64,000 nucleotides of DNA from the NCBI GenBank assembly GCA_003164715.1, contig PLTZ01000013.1:62001-126000 (forward strand). Reading direction: 5' to 3'. This DNA is from Opitutaceae bacterium. Lineage in GTDB: Bacteria; Verrucomicrobiota; Verrucomicrobiia; Opitutales; Opitutaceae. Positions within the stretch are counted from its first letter, which is position 1. Every line of letters begins with the position of its first letter. Below the pieces are notes generated by a model, which was given only the letters and a program-made list of their open reading frames with translations, made no database searches and was not told where the DNA came from. A program made the position numbers and the translations under genes. This document shows positions 43,401 to 50,634 of the stretch, piece after piece.

Positions 43401-44459
43401 TCCGCGTCGGGGGCCTCCCTAACCTCGGTGGACCTGAGGGTCGTCGTCCTTGAGAAGAGCACGCTGCGCGTCCGACTGCCCGAGGGCGCCCGCCTGTTCA
43501 ACACGTTCGTCAACGGCGAGAGCGTCTCCGTCGTGCGGGAGGGCGACGCCTACCTGTTCCACGTCGCCGCCAACACCGAGGCGGACCCCTCGGCGTCGGT
43601 GCGCCTCGTCTACTCGGCGCAGTCCGCGGGGGGCGGCCCGGTCGCGCTTGCGGGACCGAGCCTGAGCATCCCGCTCGAGAACGTGACCTGGCGGGTCGTG
43701 GTCCCGCCGGGCTACCGCCTTGAGCGCTACGGCGGCTCGCTCCAGCTCCGCGAGGTGCGCCTCGCGGGGATGTTCGGCGTCGAGCAGTACAAGTCGCTGG
43801 TCGTCTCGACGCGCGCGGCCAACGCCCAGAAGGCGATCGCCATGCTCGACCAGGCCAACTCCTTCCTCCAGAGCGGCGACCAGCAGCGGGCCGGTGAGAT
43901 GCTCAGCCGCGCCTCCAACGCCCAGCTCGACGAGGCCTCGAACGAGGACGCGCGCGTGCAGCTGCGCGTCCTGAAGACCCAGCAGACGATGCTCGGGCTC
44001 AACACGCGCAGGCAGAGGCTCTACCTCGACAACCGCGCCGACGGGCCGCGCAACGAGCAGCTGGAGCAGGCCGCGAGCTTGAACCCCTTCATGCGAGGGA
44101 AGGTCAACTTCGACCCGCAGCAGGTCGACCAGCTCCTCATGGGGAACACGGCCGACGAGAACGCGGCCCTTAAGGGCATCGCGTCGCGGCTTGTAGACCA
44201 GCAGCTGGGCGCCGAGCCCGCGCCGGGCGCGATCGACCTCACGCTCCCCGAGCACGGGAGCGTGCTCACATTCACGCGCAGCCTGCAGGTGGACGGCGAG
44301 GCGCCCCTCGGCCTCAGGCTCTCCCTCGGGAGGATCCGCTACGCGAGCCTCGGCTACAGCCTCTTCGCGCTGTTGGCCGTGGCCGCCATTGCCGCGGTCC
44401 CCACGCGCCGGGGACCCAGCGCCGCGGGAACCCCTGGAAACGCGCCCCACGGATCCTGA
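37485..44459 (+). CDS. Giant 2324-residue envelope protein of unknown function
   Basis: I do not recognise a family function. A weak signal peptide (about 10-28) precedes long beta-rich stretches without cysteine pairs. Two related units occur near 61-120 and 393-455 (share LxVLQG...GWxV). A cluster of about four or five hydrophobic helices lies at 1055-1220. Immediately after it comes a second signal-peptide-like helix (about 1236-1258, ending ALRAEP), so the protein looks like two exported polypeptides joined together. The second half is again beta-rich, then a Gln/Asn-rich helical region (about 2105-2240), and a C-terminal transmembrane helix (2289-2307). The gene is 66 bp after the vWA fusion and 58 bp before tonB, all on one strand. 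It could be a scaffold, surface structure or assembly machine tied to vWA and TonB. GC and codon use look like the neighbours. Confidence 0.75.
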   Translation: MNGYKITGSAPLRAGVAALAALSRALCAPSPEPDQASVSAGLTPEGGRIVVEAKGMPAPAPLFFSASVEETVRLGTAAVAGEMRLRLHVLQGRPEVLTLGLSGDGEVTDVAGPGLGAWSVRRAAGPSGAGRLLDLKPAGEAAGARDFELVVRTRLEKPAVPGTTAVLVATPGEAAGFSSTVELRADPDVDLRVASAAGELALGGFEAPAGPPRFMSTGDGRIEVSLARRGAAVGDAELAGAQLFGRLAAAGSSVDFTLRGQLLVRRAGARLRILSGRAALSDRTAGDGWHAELVRVGGGRFAYDLVGEREGALPFELAFAAAVAERGDWRALDFAMPAGAVVPLDLEGLGSGVAFDPDLPIVPAPARAGWRGFLPADGSASLAWKPLRAAEQGALFFTSSEQTDVRVGDGLLRESSRLTLRVLQGKLGSVRLRLEGPGEILGVEGANIVGWKVVPDGNARVLEVRFSRPVEAEGSLTVNSQAELGGFPVRAEPLRLVPEGIVRHSGFVRVANRGSVRLEVADVTGMMQLAPAQFPGGEAEAGVRQVFVFRFPSADYGYRVAATEIQPEVGVSEVSTYELSETDRVINTELELDVREAPLRDWLVGIPDDFTVASVEGGGVTDYVAEASSAGGYRSLKVIFGRAVEGRQLVRLRLEKNQQAAAGDWSLRPLRFPAAKSVQGHVGAVSTPGYRIVPARVEQLVEVPLSYFPRQTAGLQQAWRLRGQEWSADLRVEALGQSVQADVFHLYSIKEGIVYGSVLLNYFVVGAPASQWRIQVPASVGNIDVVGENVQRDWRREGDQVVVTLHQPVLGAATLLVTFEQPMSARGGTIEPGQVRPLGVQAERGFVEVVSPLQVKFAVRKAEGGLLKLEPMELPAEFRLLSSAPALAVYQYTARPFSLEMGVEWYAQAETADQVIDFAKLSSQVSRDGQVVTDAQYFVKTHGRKALRMLIPAGMRLWETRVDGEAASAQVDGDTTLIPLPARANPNEPVSVALRLGQAAGPSGSDVSLLAPRMAAPAVVLEWTLRGDPGLLLVPRGGSASLVHPALTESGFEWICARGSVAVASLLAVVLLGALLLLSESTWRVSTGLACCLVAMVAASMLAADAMLNRRANLGELAYAATMVTPEEGVSIRVANVGEWRAMLVGWGVAAAAAGAALAVAARVPSLRGRPLARIAGPAAAVLVSVGLLAQHGGAVLFFGAACAAVFLALFVPGASRLQAGRRTERLAPPPGPGAATVASLLVVVGAAGLSLGSAPALRAEPVPAPSAWMQEGSKAAQAMVENWSIRNGRLFADVQVTVRGGPGDSFLLLRAPATLTNFLGDGLRVGKVERGGETCYYVAPEREGTFTGRARFEMPVAKGSRGIAVPTGPAASQRITVELDQGGWEFTSPMAVQVASTPGLGDSKSGATLILAPQGEPRIVLRPVRRDVAAEQTQFYAEASNLYVPGPGVVDGFARVTIRPVQGRVAELDLDIPKGLTVGDVVRGPVGAWRFDPLSHRLHVAVEPAQSETFGFDVATQLGAGALPFQVSLEPLRVVGAVGQVGTLATAFGPEAQPESVTAAGLSAVNVEDFDTALVPRTRDDQPAATVQQVWRYGQSGGRVDLRIAAVAPEVRVTSRQVLSLGDDRMVMAVDLNVSISRAGLFKLSFALPEGLELEALSGAALNQSTEADEGGTRVVTMHLSGRTIGEKAFALTLGGAAPRAQEAWPVPRVAIREAGRQTGEALLVPGKGLRLRVAERGKVTQVDPVSVGGLQPGTLAFRLLEGDWTLRVGIEALEPWVTVQSLQEVTVREGQTLTRIGLRCRVENAAIKQFRVRLPGLGEERARTVRATGPAVSDVARVEGSPDLWEIRFQRGIVGDTDAQIEFQGPAVRDAGHEDIAPPEFPGARQAVQYVAVRGSGRLELEAEHLPRGWVRADWGAVAANLQSRSDRTVPALCFRVAEPERALAVTVRRHDIAGALRLRVTEAGLTTVFSASGASLTSVDLRVVVLEKSTLRVRLPEGARLFNTFVNGESVSVVREGDAYLFHVAANTEADPSASVRLVYSAQSAGGGPVALAGPSLSIPLENVTWRVVVPPGYRLERYGGSLQLREVRLAGMFGVEQYKSLVVSTRAANAQKAIAMLDQANSFLQSGDQQRAGEMLSRASNAQLDEASNEDARVQLRVLKTQQTMLGLNTRRQRLYLDNRADGPRNEQLEQAASLNPFMRGKVNFDPQQVDQLLMGNTADENAALKGIASRLVDQQLGAEPAPGAIDLTLPEHGSVLTFTRSLQVDGEAPLGLRLSLGRIRYASLGYSLFALLAVAAIAAVPTRRGPSAAGTPGNAPHGS

Positions 44460-44517
44460 CACCGGAGCAACCCCTGACCCCAGGAACGAGAAACGATAAT
44501 CATCAAACCATACCCCC

Positions 44518-45168
44518 ATGAACCGTCTCAACCTGATGCTCGGAGCCGTCCTCTCCATCACGCTCATCGCCGGAATCGCCTATTATGGCGAGATTACGGG
44601 GCACTTTCATCCGGCCCTGATGCCTACGCCGGGGCCGACACCAACGCCGACCCCCTTCGTCCTCAATTCCGATCCCGTCGAGGTCACCGACACGAGCACC
44701 CCGCGGCAGCAGACGAAGGAGGATGTCGTCTCCCCGCCTATGCAGCCGGACACCCCGCAGGCGAAGCTGCCTGACGCCTTCACCGTTCCGCTCGAGCCTC
44801 CGCCCGCACCCTTCGATCCGAATATAGCCAAGATTCCCCAGGGGCCTCGGGGAACGGTCTCGACCCCGCACATCTGGGACCCCGGTCAGCTTGAGCAGCA
44901 GCCGGTCCCGAAATATCGGGCCATTCCCGTCTACCCGGCAGAGATGAAGCGCGAGGGAATTTCTGGGGAGGTCCTGGTGGACTTCATCGTCGACCCGAGC
45001 GGCAACGTCAGGAATCCGGTCGCCGCCCGCTCGAGCCAGCGCGAATTCGAGGAGCCGGCCTGCCGGGCCGTCGCAAAGTGGAAGTTCACCCCGGGCATCA
45101 AGGGCGGCCGCGCCGTCTTTGTCCACATGCAGGTGCCGATCGTCTTCACGCTCAAAGAGGCAGATTAG
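44518..45168 (+). CDS. TonB-family energy transducer
   Basis: A 216-residue TonB protein: short cytoplasmic N-terminus, transmembrane helix 5-23, a Pro/Thr-rich spacer about 36-125, and a C-terminal TonB domain about 130-214. The last contains RAIPVYPAEMKREGISGEV, the VDFIVDPSGNV turn, and AVAKWKFTPGI, the standard marks of the domain. TonB passes proton-motive energy from ExbB/ExbD to outer-membrane receptors. No exbB/exbD or receptor gene is beside it. Its place after the plug-bearing vWA protein and the giant protein suggests it may act on them. Confidence 0.9.
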   Translation: MNRLNLMLGAVLSITLIAGIAYYGEITGHFHPALMPTPGPTPTPTPFVLNSDPVEVTDTSTPRQQTKEDVVSPPMQPDTPQAKLPDAFTVPLEPPPAPFDPNIAKIPQGPRGTVSTPHIWDPGQLEQQPVPKYRAIPVYPAEMKREGISGEVLVDFIVDPSGNVRNPVAARSSQREFEEPACRAVAKWKFTPGIKGGRAVFVHMQVPIVFTLKEAD

Positions 45169-45216
45169 CGCCCGCCGGGTGTCCCGCCCCACCTGGTTCC
45201 GCGCCGGGCCCGGGTA

Positions 45217-45996
45217 TCATTGCTCGAGCTGGGCGTAGCGGTGCTCGCACCAGGCCTGGCCCAGGACCAGGGCGCCAAGCGCAGCGATCCACGCGACGGC
45301 CTGGTGCGCCGCGAAATAGAAGAAGAGCCGCTCGTCCCAGGGCACCGTATTGCCCTGAAGCAGGGATCCAATCGCGGGTCCGAGGCTGACCAGGATGATC
45401 ACGGCCCAGAAGAGGAACCTCCGATGCTTGCAGGGATAGATCAAGTAGACGAAGACCTGCACCGCCACGGCAAGGGCGAGGAACTGCCAGGCATGCCACG
45501 CCGCGATCAGGACGTTTCCCAGGGGAATAGAGACGAGGTTGGAATGCGCGCCCGAGTCTGAGACAAGAGCGCTTCCCGGGATGCACCGGAGGCATTCAAG
45601 CCGGATTACTCTTGAGTAGATCGCCACGCGCAGATCGGGACTCCGGAGCGAAGCCAGGAGCACGCCGACTGGGGCGACCATACCGACGATGAAGAAGAAG
45701 GCGGCCTTGGCCCTTACCAGCACGCTCTTGTCGACCGCCCGAGTCCGAATGAATTCCGCTCCGAGCCCAACCGTCTGGTTTGTCGAGGACTGCGAGAACA
45801 TTTCCGGAGCGAGCAGCAGGGCCCCGAGCAGGACGACCAGGAACAAGTTCTGTGTGAAAAAGAGCATGCTAAACGACGGGGCCCCGCGCCAGATGAAGAT
45901 GAGCGGGGCACAGAAGGAGAGCGGGAACACCCAGACAACGGGGCTCACGGCTGCCTGATACCTGATGAGCGCCCAAAACTGCTTTGATAGGTTCAT
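45217..45996 (-). CDS. ABC-2-like membrane permease of a YtrA-type operon
   Basis: A 259-residue integral membrane protein of about six helices, with no known catalytic motif. It is the third gene after a GntR regulator and an ABC ATPase, so it is most likely the permease of that transporter. It starts nine bases after the ATPase stop. Three cysteines cluster at about 143-147 (ECLRC). Similar operons in Firmicutes respond to cell-wall antibiotics; here the substrate is unknown. Confidence 0.65.
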   Translation of the reverse strand: MNLSKQFWALIRYQAAVSPVVWVFPLSFCAPLIFIWRGAPSFSMLFFTQNLFLVVLLGALLLAPEMFSQSSTNQTVGLGAEFIRTRAVDKSVLVRAKAAFFFIVGMVAPVGVLLASLRSPDLRVAIYSRVIRLECLRCIPGSALVSDSGAHSNLVSIPLGNVLIAAWHAWQFLALAVAVQVFVYLIYPCKHRRFLFWAVIILVSLGPAIGSLLQGNTVPWDERLFFYFAAHQAVAWIAALGALVLGQAWCEHRYAQLEQ

Positions 45997-46005
45997 AGAC
46001 TTGGG

Positions 46006-46887
46006 TCAGTTGCGGGACAGTTCCACAAAGATGTCCTCGAGGTTCAGCGCGCGGCTCTCGAGCTGGCACGACCACCGGCTGGCAAGCTCCTCAGGCGTCG
46101 CGCCCGAATTGATCCGCATCGTGACCGTCATTTCGTCCTTGGAGCGGACCGTTCGGAAACTTCCGGGCGCGTCGGCATTCGGAACGCCGCCTTTGAAGCC
46201 GAAGAAGCGCACCTGCCGGATCGAGTCCTTCAGCGAGTCGAGGGGCTCGCTGACGCGCAGGGTCCCGTTGGCAAGGATGCCGATCTCGTCGGCCACGCGC
46301 TCCACGTCGCTCAGGATGTGGGTCGAGAACAGGACGGTGCAGCCGCAGTCGCGGATGAGCTCCAGGATGTCGTCGAGGACCTCGCGCCTGGCGACCACGT
46401 CCAGGTTCGCCGCCGGCTCGTCAAGCAGCAGCACGCTGGGCCGAGGCGCGATGGCCATGATGAACCCGAGGATCCTTTGGTTCCCCTGCGAGAGCGCCGT
46501 GAGGCGCTGCTGGGGCGAGATGCCGTACTTGAGGACGAGCGCCTCGACCAGCTCCGAGTTCCAGCTGGGATAGAGGTCGCGGCCCAGCCTGAGGACGGCC
46601 TTCACCCGGATCAAGGGGTTGACCAGCCCCCTCTCGGACATGTAGCCCAGCCGCTGGCGCTCCTCCGCGCCGATGCTGAAGGGGTCGTTCCCCGAGATGC
46701 GGACGGTCCCGGCATCGGGCCTGATGAGGCCCGCCAGCATCCGGATCGTGGTCGTCTTGCCCGAACCGTTGCGGCCCAAAAAGCCGTAGATGCTGCCGGC
46801 CTTAATGGAGACGCTCATGGCCCGGATGACCGGGACGCCGTCGAACGACCGGCTGGCGTTCAGGATTTGAATGGGTGTTTCGCTCAT
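46006..46887 (-). CDS. ABC transporter ATP-binding protein (YtrB-like)
   Basis: A 293-residue ABC ATPase. Walker A GRNGSGKTTT and Walker B VLLLDEPAANLD are intact. The signature is ALSQGNQRILGF, a variant of LSxGQ with N in place of the usual G/Q pattern, seen in the YtrB branch. A C-terminal extension of about 80 residues follows the ATPase core, as in antibiotic-export ABC proteins. Its start overlaps the end of the GntR gene by four bases. Confidence 0.85.
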   Translation of the reverse strand: MSETPIQILNASRSFDGVPVIRAMSVSIKAGSIYGFLGRNGSGKTTTIRMLAGLIRPDAGTVRISGNDPFSIGAEERQRLGYMSERGLVNPLIRVKAVLRLGRDLYPSWNSELVEALVLKYGISPQQRLTALSQGNQRILGFIMAIAPRPSVLLLDEPAANLDVVARREVLDDILELIRDCGCTVLFSTHILSDVERVADEIGILANGTLRVSEPLDSLKDSIRQVRFFGFKGGVPNADAPGSFRTVRSKDEMTVTMRINSGATPEELASRWSCQLESRALNLEDIFVELSRN

Positions 46888-47276
46888 GGGATCTGGGCCT
46901 TTCGGTTCAGCTTTCGGAATCTCTCGGAAATGAGGGCGTTGATCTCGTCCGCCCCGAGGCCGAGGTGGGTTGCCTCGGCGACGAGCTGGTCAACGGCGGG
47001 GCCCACCTGCTGGCGGCGGGCGTCCATCCTGAGGACGGCCGGTCGCGGGGAGACATAGGTGCCGATCCCGCGGCGAGTCTCGACGAAGCCGTCCCGCTCA
47101 AGGAGCTGGTAAACCTTGGCCACGGTGAGCGGGTTCACGTGGAGCTCTGCTGAGAGGTCGCGCACTGAGGAAAGCTGAGCCCCGGGCTCGAGCTGGCCCG
47201 ACAGGATGCGCTGCCGTATCTGCTGCTGGAGCTGGACGTAGAGGGGGACTCCGCTGTTGGGATTGAGCAGGAACAC
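46884..47276 (-). CDS. GntR-family regulator (YtrA-like)
   Basis: A 130-residue repressor. The winged-helix domain starts with VPLYVQLQQQIRQRI and contains the recognition part SVRDLSAELHVNPLTVAKVYQ in part; the short C-terminus is typical of the YtrA group. I choose GTG 47276, giving a YtrA-like N-terminus. An ATG at 47321 is in frame, but those codons lie over the operator at 47283-47302 and the promoter. It likely represses its own operon. Confidence 0.82.
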   Translation of the reverse strand: MFLLNPNSGVPLYVQLQQQIRQRILSGQLEPGAQLSSVRDLSAELHVNPLTVAKVYQLLERDGFVETRRGIGTYVSPRPAVLRMDARRQQVGPAVDQLVAEATHLGLGADEINALISERFRKLNRKAQIP

Positions 47277-47282
47277 GGTGTA

Positions 47283-47302
47283 TTGCTGTAGTAATACAGT
47301 AA
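47283..47302. promoter_or_regulatory. Inverted-repeat operator of the GntR/ABC operon
   Basis: TTGCTGTAGTAATACAGTAA is a dyad with 16 of 20 positions symmetrical and core halves CTGTA/TACAG. It is AT-rich, sits seven bases upstream of GTG 47276 and overlaps the likely promoter (TTGACG at about 47309-47314 on the minus strand). It is the natural site for autorepression by the encoded GntR protein. Confidence 0.6.
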
Positions 47303-47370
47303 TAACGCGTTCGTCAAACAATAAGAATGTGGCGTTCCCCGGGCCTCGCGCGGACGGGCGGAGCGGGCCC

Positions 47371-48747
47371 TCAGTCCGTCGTGAGCTCGATGGGACCCTG
47401 AAGCTCCAGCCTGACCACCGTGGCGTCGGGATCGGCGGCCGCGGCGGGAAGGTCGACGATGACGATTCCGGGCTGGCTCGCCCAGGCGGCGCCCATGAAC
47501 CGCCGCTGCGCGAGCTCGCCGCCGCCGAGCACGCTCGCCCGCTTCACGATGTTGCGGACGCCCTTCACGTAGAGTCCGTCGGCGGGCCGGTCGTAGCAGA
47601 CGAGGTAGAGCGTGTCGCGCGCCTTGTTCAGCATGCTGGGCCCGTAGTAGTAGTCCTTCGGTATCCCCGCCGTCGTGCCGTACAGCGCCTCGGCGTTCCT
47701 GTGGGTCCAGCGGCCGAGTTCCCGCAGGATCTTCTCCTCTTCCGGGGTGATCGTGCCGTCGCTGCGCGGGCCGACGTCGAGCAAGAGGTTGCCTCCCTGG
47801 GAGGCGCATTCCGTGAGCAGGCGCACGATCTGGCGGACGCTCTTGAAGTTGTGGTCCTTGGCCTGGTAGCCCCAGGAGTCGTTGATCGTCATGCAGAGCT
47901 CCCACGGCCCGGCGGGCGGATGGACCGGCAGCGCCTGCTCGGGCGTCGCGTAGTCGCCGTAGCCGGCCATCCGGCTGTTGAGGATGACGTGGGGAAGCCA
48001 CGCCTTCAGCTGCCGACGAAGCTCCGGCATGCGCCACTGCTCGGCCGAGCGCTCCCAGTCGCCGTCGAACCAGAGCAGGTCGGGATGGTAGCGCTCCGCG
48101 ATCTCCTTTAGCTGCGCGCGGTGGAAGGCGAGGAAGCGCTCCCACGCCGCGGGATTCTCGGGTCCCTGCGGGTAGGAGAACCGGTTCTTGCGGTCCTCGT
48201 CCGACGTTCCCTTCGCATTGAGCACGCTCGCGTAGTCCGGATGCGACCAGTCCAGATGCGAGAAATACAGCCCGACCTTAATCCCCTCCGCGCGCATGGC
48301 CGCGCAGAACGGCCCGACCAGGTCGCGGCCGGCCGGCGAAGCGTCCTTCGCGTTCAGCTTGCTCTGGGCCGTGTCCCAGAGCGCGAATCCGTCGTGGTGC
48401 TTCGAGGTCAGTACGGCATAGCGCGCGCCTGCGGCCTTGAAGAGCTCGGCCCATCGCTCGGGCTGGTAGTACTCGGCGGTGAAGGTCTTCGCCTGGGCGA
48501 TGTAGGTGTCGTAGGGCATGTCCCCGTTGTGGAACGCCCACGACTCGCTGCCCTTCCCCTCGGAGTAGACGCCCCAGTGGATGAAGATCCCGAGCCGGGC
48601 GTCGGTGAACCAGGTCATGTCCGGACGGTCGGCGGCCGGGGGAGCTAGGGCGGGGGCGTCGGCCGCGCCGAGGCGCGCCGTCGCAAGGGCGAGCGCGGCC
48701 AGTCCCAGCCAGGGGAATGTCCGCGGGAGGGTGGGATGTTGCGTCAT
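47371..48747 (-). CDS. Secreted alpha-L-fucosidase (GH29)
   Basis: A 458-residue GH29 enzyme with signal peptide (about 1-29). The family features are WFTDARLGIFIHWGVYS, TSKHHDGFALWDT and the nucleophile aspartate in LLWFDGDWE. It removes terminal alpha-L-fucose from glycans. The ATG at 48745-48747 gives a good signal peptide; the frame stays open into the divergent transporter gene without meaning. It is divergent from the POT transporter (201-bp gap). With GH2, GH127 and AKR genes nearby, it points to breakdown of plant or algal glycans. Confidence 0.92.
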   Translation of the reverse strand: MTQHPTLPRTFPWLGLAALALATARLGAADAPALAPPAADRPDMTWFTDARLGIFIHWGVYSEGKGSESWAFHNGDMPYDTYIAQAKTFTAEYYQPERWAELFKAAGARYAVLTSKHHDGFALWDTAQSKLNAKDASPAGRDLVGPFCAAMRAEGIKVGLYFSHLDWSHPDYASVLNAKGTSDEDRKNRFSYPQGPENPAAWERFLAFHRAQLKEIAERYHPDLLWFDGDWERSAEQWRMPELRRQLKAWLPHVILNSRMAGYGDYATPEQALPVHPPAGPWELCMTINDSWGYQAKDHNFKSVRQIVRLLTECASQGGNLLLDVGPRSDGTITPEEEKILRELGRWTHRNAEALYGTTAGIPKDYYYGPSMLNKARDTLYLVCYDRPADGLYVKGVRNIVKRASVLGGGELAQRRFMGAAWASQPGIVIVDLPAAAADPDATVVRLELQGPIELTTD

Positions 48748-48948
48748 GGTGGAGGGAGGCGCAGCACCGCGCCGCCGGTGGGGCATGGGGTGCGGCCGCG
48801 CTATCGGGTCCTCCGTCCTTGGGCGACGGCGACCGTCCCGAGGCTTACGCTCCGCGCCCGTGCAAGGCAAGCGCGGCCGCAGTACGGTCCGGCCCCGCCT
48901 TGGGCGATAATACTGGATTTTGGCCCCCGATCCCCTCATCAGGTTTTC

Positions 48949-50346
48949 ATGCAGCCCGATCCCCAGGCCGCGAAGCCAGCTTCTCCCGCGGCCAGCACAG
49001 CAAACAGGACCGCCCCGGTGGGTTCGGACCGGATGCCCCCGGGCATCCCCTACATCGTGGGCAACGAGGCGGCCGAGCGCTTCAATTTCTACGGGATGCG
49101 CGCCATCCTCGTTGTGTTCATGACGCAGTACCTGCGCAACCGCAGCGGGGCGCTGGCGCCGATGAGCGAGAACGACGCCGACAAATGGTACCACATCTTC
49201 GTCGCCTCGAACTACTTCTTCCCGATCTTCGGCGCCGTCCTCGCCGACGCGATCTGGGGCAAGTTCCGCACGATATTCTGGCTGTCGATCGTCTACTCCA
49301 TCGGGAGCTTCGCCCTTGCCGCCGACGACACGCGCCTCGGGCTCGCCATGGGCTTGAGTCTCATCGCGATCGGCTCGGGCGGGATCAAGCCCTGCGTGTC
49401 GGCCAACGTGGGCGACCAGTTCAGCGCCTCGAACCAGCACCTGATCTCGCGCGCCTTCGGCTGGTTCTACTTCTCCATCAACGCCGGGTCGTTCGTCTCG
49501 ATCCTGCTGATCCCCTGGCTGCTCCAGAACTACGGGTCCCGGGTGGCCTTCGCCGTTCCCGGAGTGCTCATGGCCCTGGCGACCCTCATCTTCTGGATGG
49601 GCCAGAAGAAGTTCGTCCACATTGCGCCAGGCGGCAGGACGTTCATCCGCGACACGTTCAACCGCGAGGGTTTCCTCGCCCTCGGGCGGCTGGCGATCAT
49701 CTTCCTTTTTGTCGCCGTGTTCTGGTCCTTGTGGGACCAGAGCGGCGGGGAATGGGTGCTGCAGGCGGCGAAGATGAACCTGCACTTCCTTGGGATCAAC
49801 TGGCTCGCGTCCCAGATACAGGCGGTGAACGCGATCATGATCCTGCTCTTCATCCCGCTCTTCCAGTACGTCATCTACCCGGCGATCAGCCGGGTCTACC
49901 CGCTGACTCCGCTGCGCAAGATAGGCCTCGGCCTCGTCGTGGCGGGAAGCTCGTTCCTCGTGAGCGCGTGGATCGAGCGGCAGATTTCGGCGGGCATGAA
50001 GCCGAGCATCGCCTGGCAGCTTCCGGCCTACGGGCTCCTAACGGCCGCGGAGATCATGGTGTCCATCACCTCGCTTGAATTCGCATACACGCAGGCGCCC
50101 AAGTCGATGAAGTCGATCGTCATGGCGGTGTACCTCTGGTCGATCTCGCTCGGCAACGCCTTCACCGCGCTCGTCCACGTCTTCATCGAGAACCCCGACG
50201 GCTCGCTCAAGCTGAGCGGCTCGTCCTACTACCTGTTCTTTGCGGGGCTGTCGGCGGCGTCCGCGGTCGTCTTCACGTTCTTCGCCCTGAGGCACAAGGA
50301 GAAGACCCACCTCCAGGACGAGCATCCCGGGGCCGCGCCCGCGTAG
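48949..50346 (+). CDS. POT-family proton-dependent oligopeptide transporter
   Basis: A 465-residue major facilitator of the PTR2/POT family, which imports di- and tripeptides with protons. It has the first-helix signature NEAAERFNFYGMRAILVVFM and the family's FYFSINAGS motif in helix 5 (GWFYFSINAGSFVSI). It has about twelve helices. ATG 48949 follows AGG; the frame is open from 48736 over the fucosidase start but does not look coding. It could feed on peptides produced by the secreted S9 and M3 peptidases. Confidence 0.88.
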   Translation: MQPDPQAAKPASPAASTANRTAPVGSDRMPPGIPYIVGNEAAERFNFYGMRAILVVFMTQYLRNRSGALAPMSENDADKWYHIFVASNYFFPIFGAVLADAIWGKFRTIFWLSIVYSIGSFALAADDTRLGLAMGLSLIAIGSGGIKPCVSANVGDQFSASNQHLISRAFGWFYFSINAGSFVSILLIPWLLQNYGSRVAFAVPGVLMALATLIFWMGQKKFVHIAPGGRTFIRDTFNREGFLALGRLAIIFLFVAVFWSLWDQSGGEWVLQAAKMNLHFLGINWLASQIQAVNAIMILLFIPLFQYVIYPAISRVYPLTPLRKIGLGLVVAGSSFLVSAWIERQISAGMKPSIAWQLPAYGLLTAAEIMVSITSLEFAYTQAPKSMKSIVMAVYLWSISLGNAFTALVHVFIENPDGSLKLSGSSYYLFFAGLSAASAVVFTFFALRHKEKTHLQDEHPGAAPA

Positions 50347-50634
50347 GCGCCCGCGGCCGGCGCCGGCCCGGGGGAACAGGCCGCTCAATTTGCTTTCGCA
50401 CTCCGGGGGGACTATGTTACCTAGAAGAGCGCAGGTTCCCCCCTATGAACGGCTGGCTTCCAATTGCGGTGGCCGGTTTGACCGCCGGTCCGGGAGTCGA
50501 GGCAAACGACGAAAGGGGGAGGCCATGATGCCGATGTCGCCCGGCCGCGTCCGGTCGTGGCCGCCGCCTGCCGGCGCCGCCCCCGCCGCAGCCGGATCTG
50601 CTTTTCCCCGAAACCCCAAAACCCCGGGACTCCC

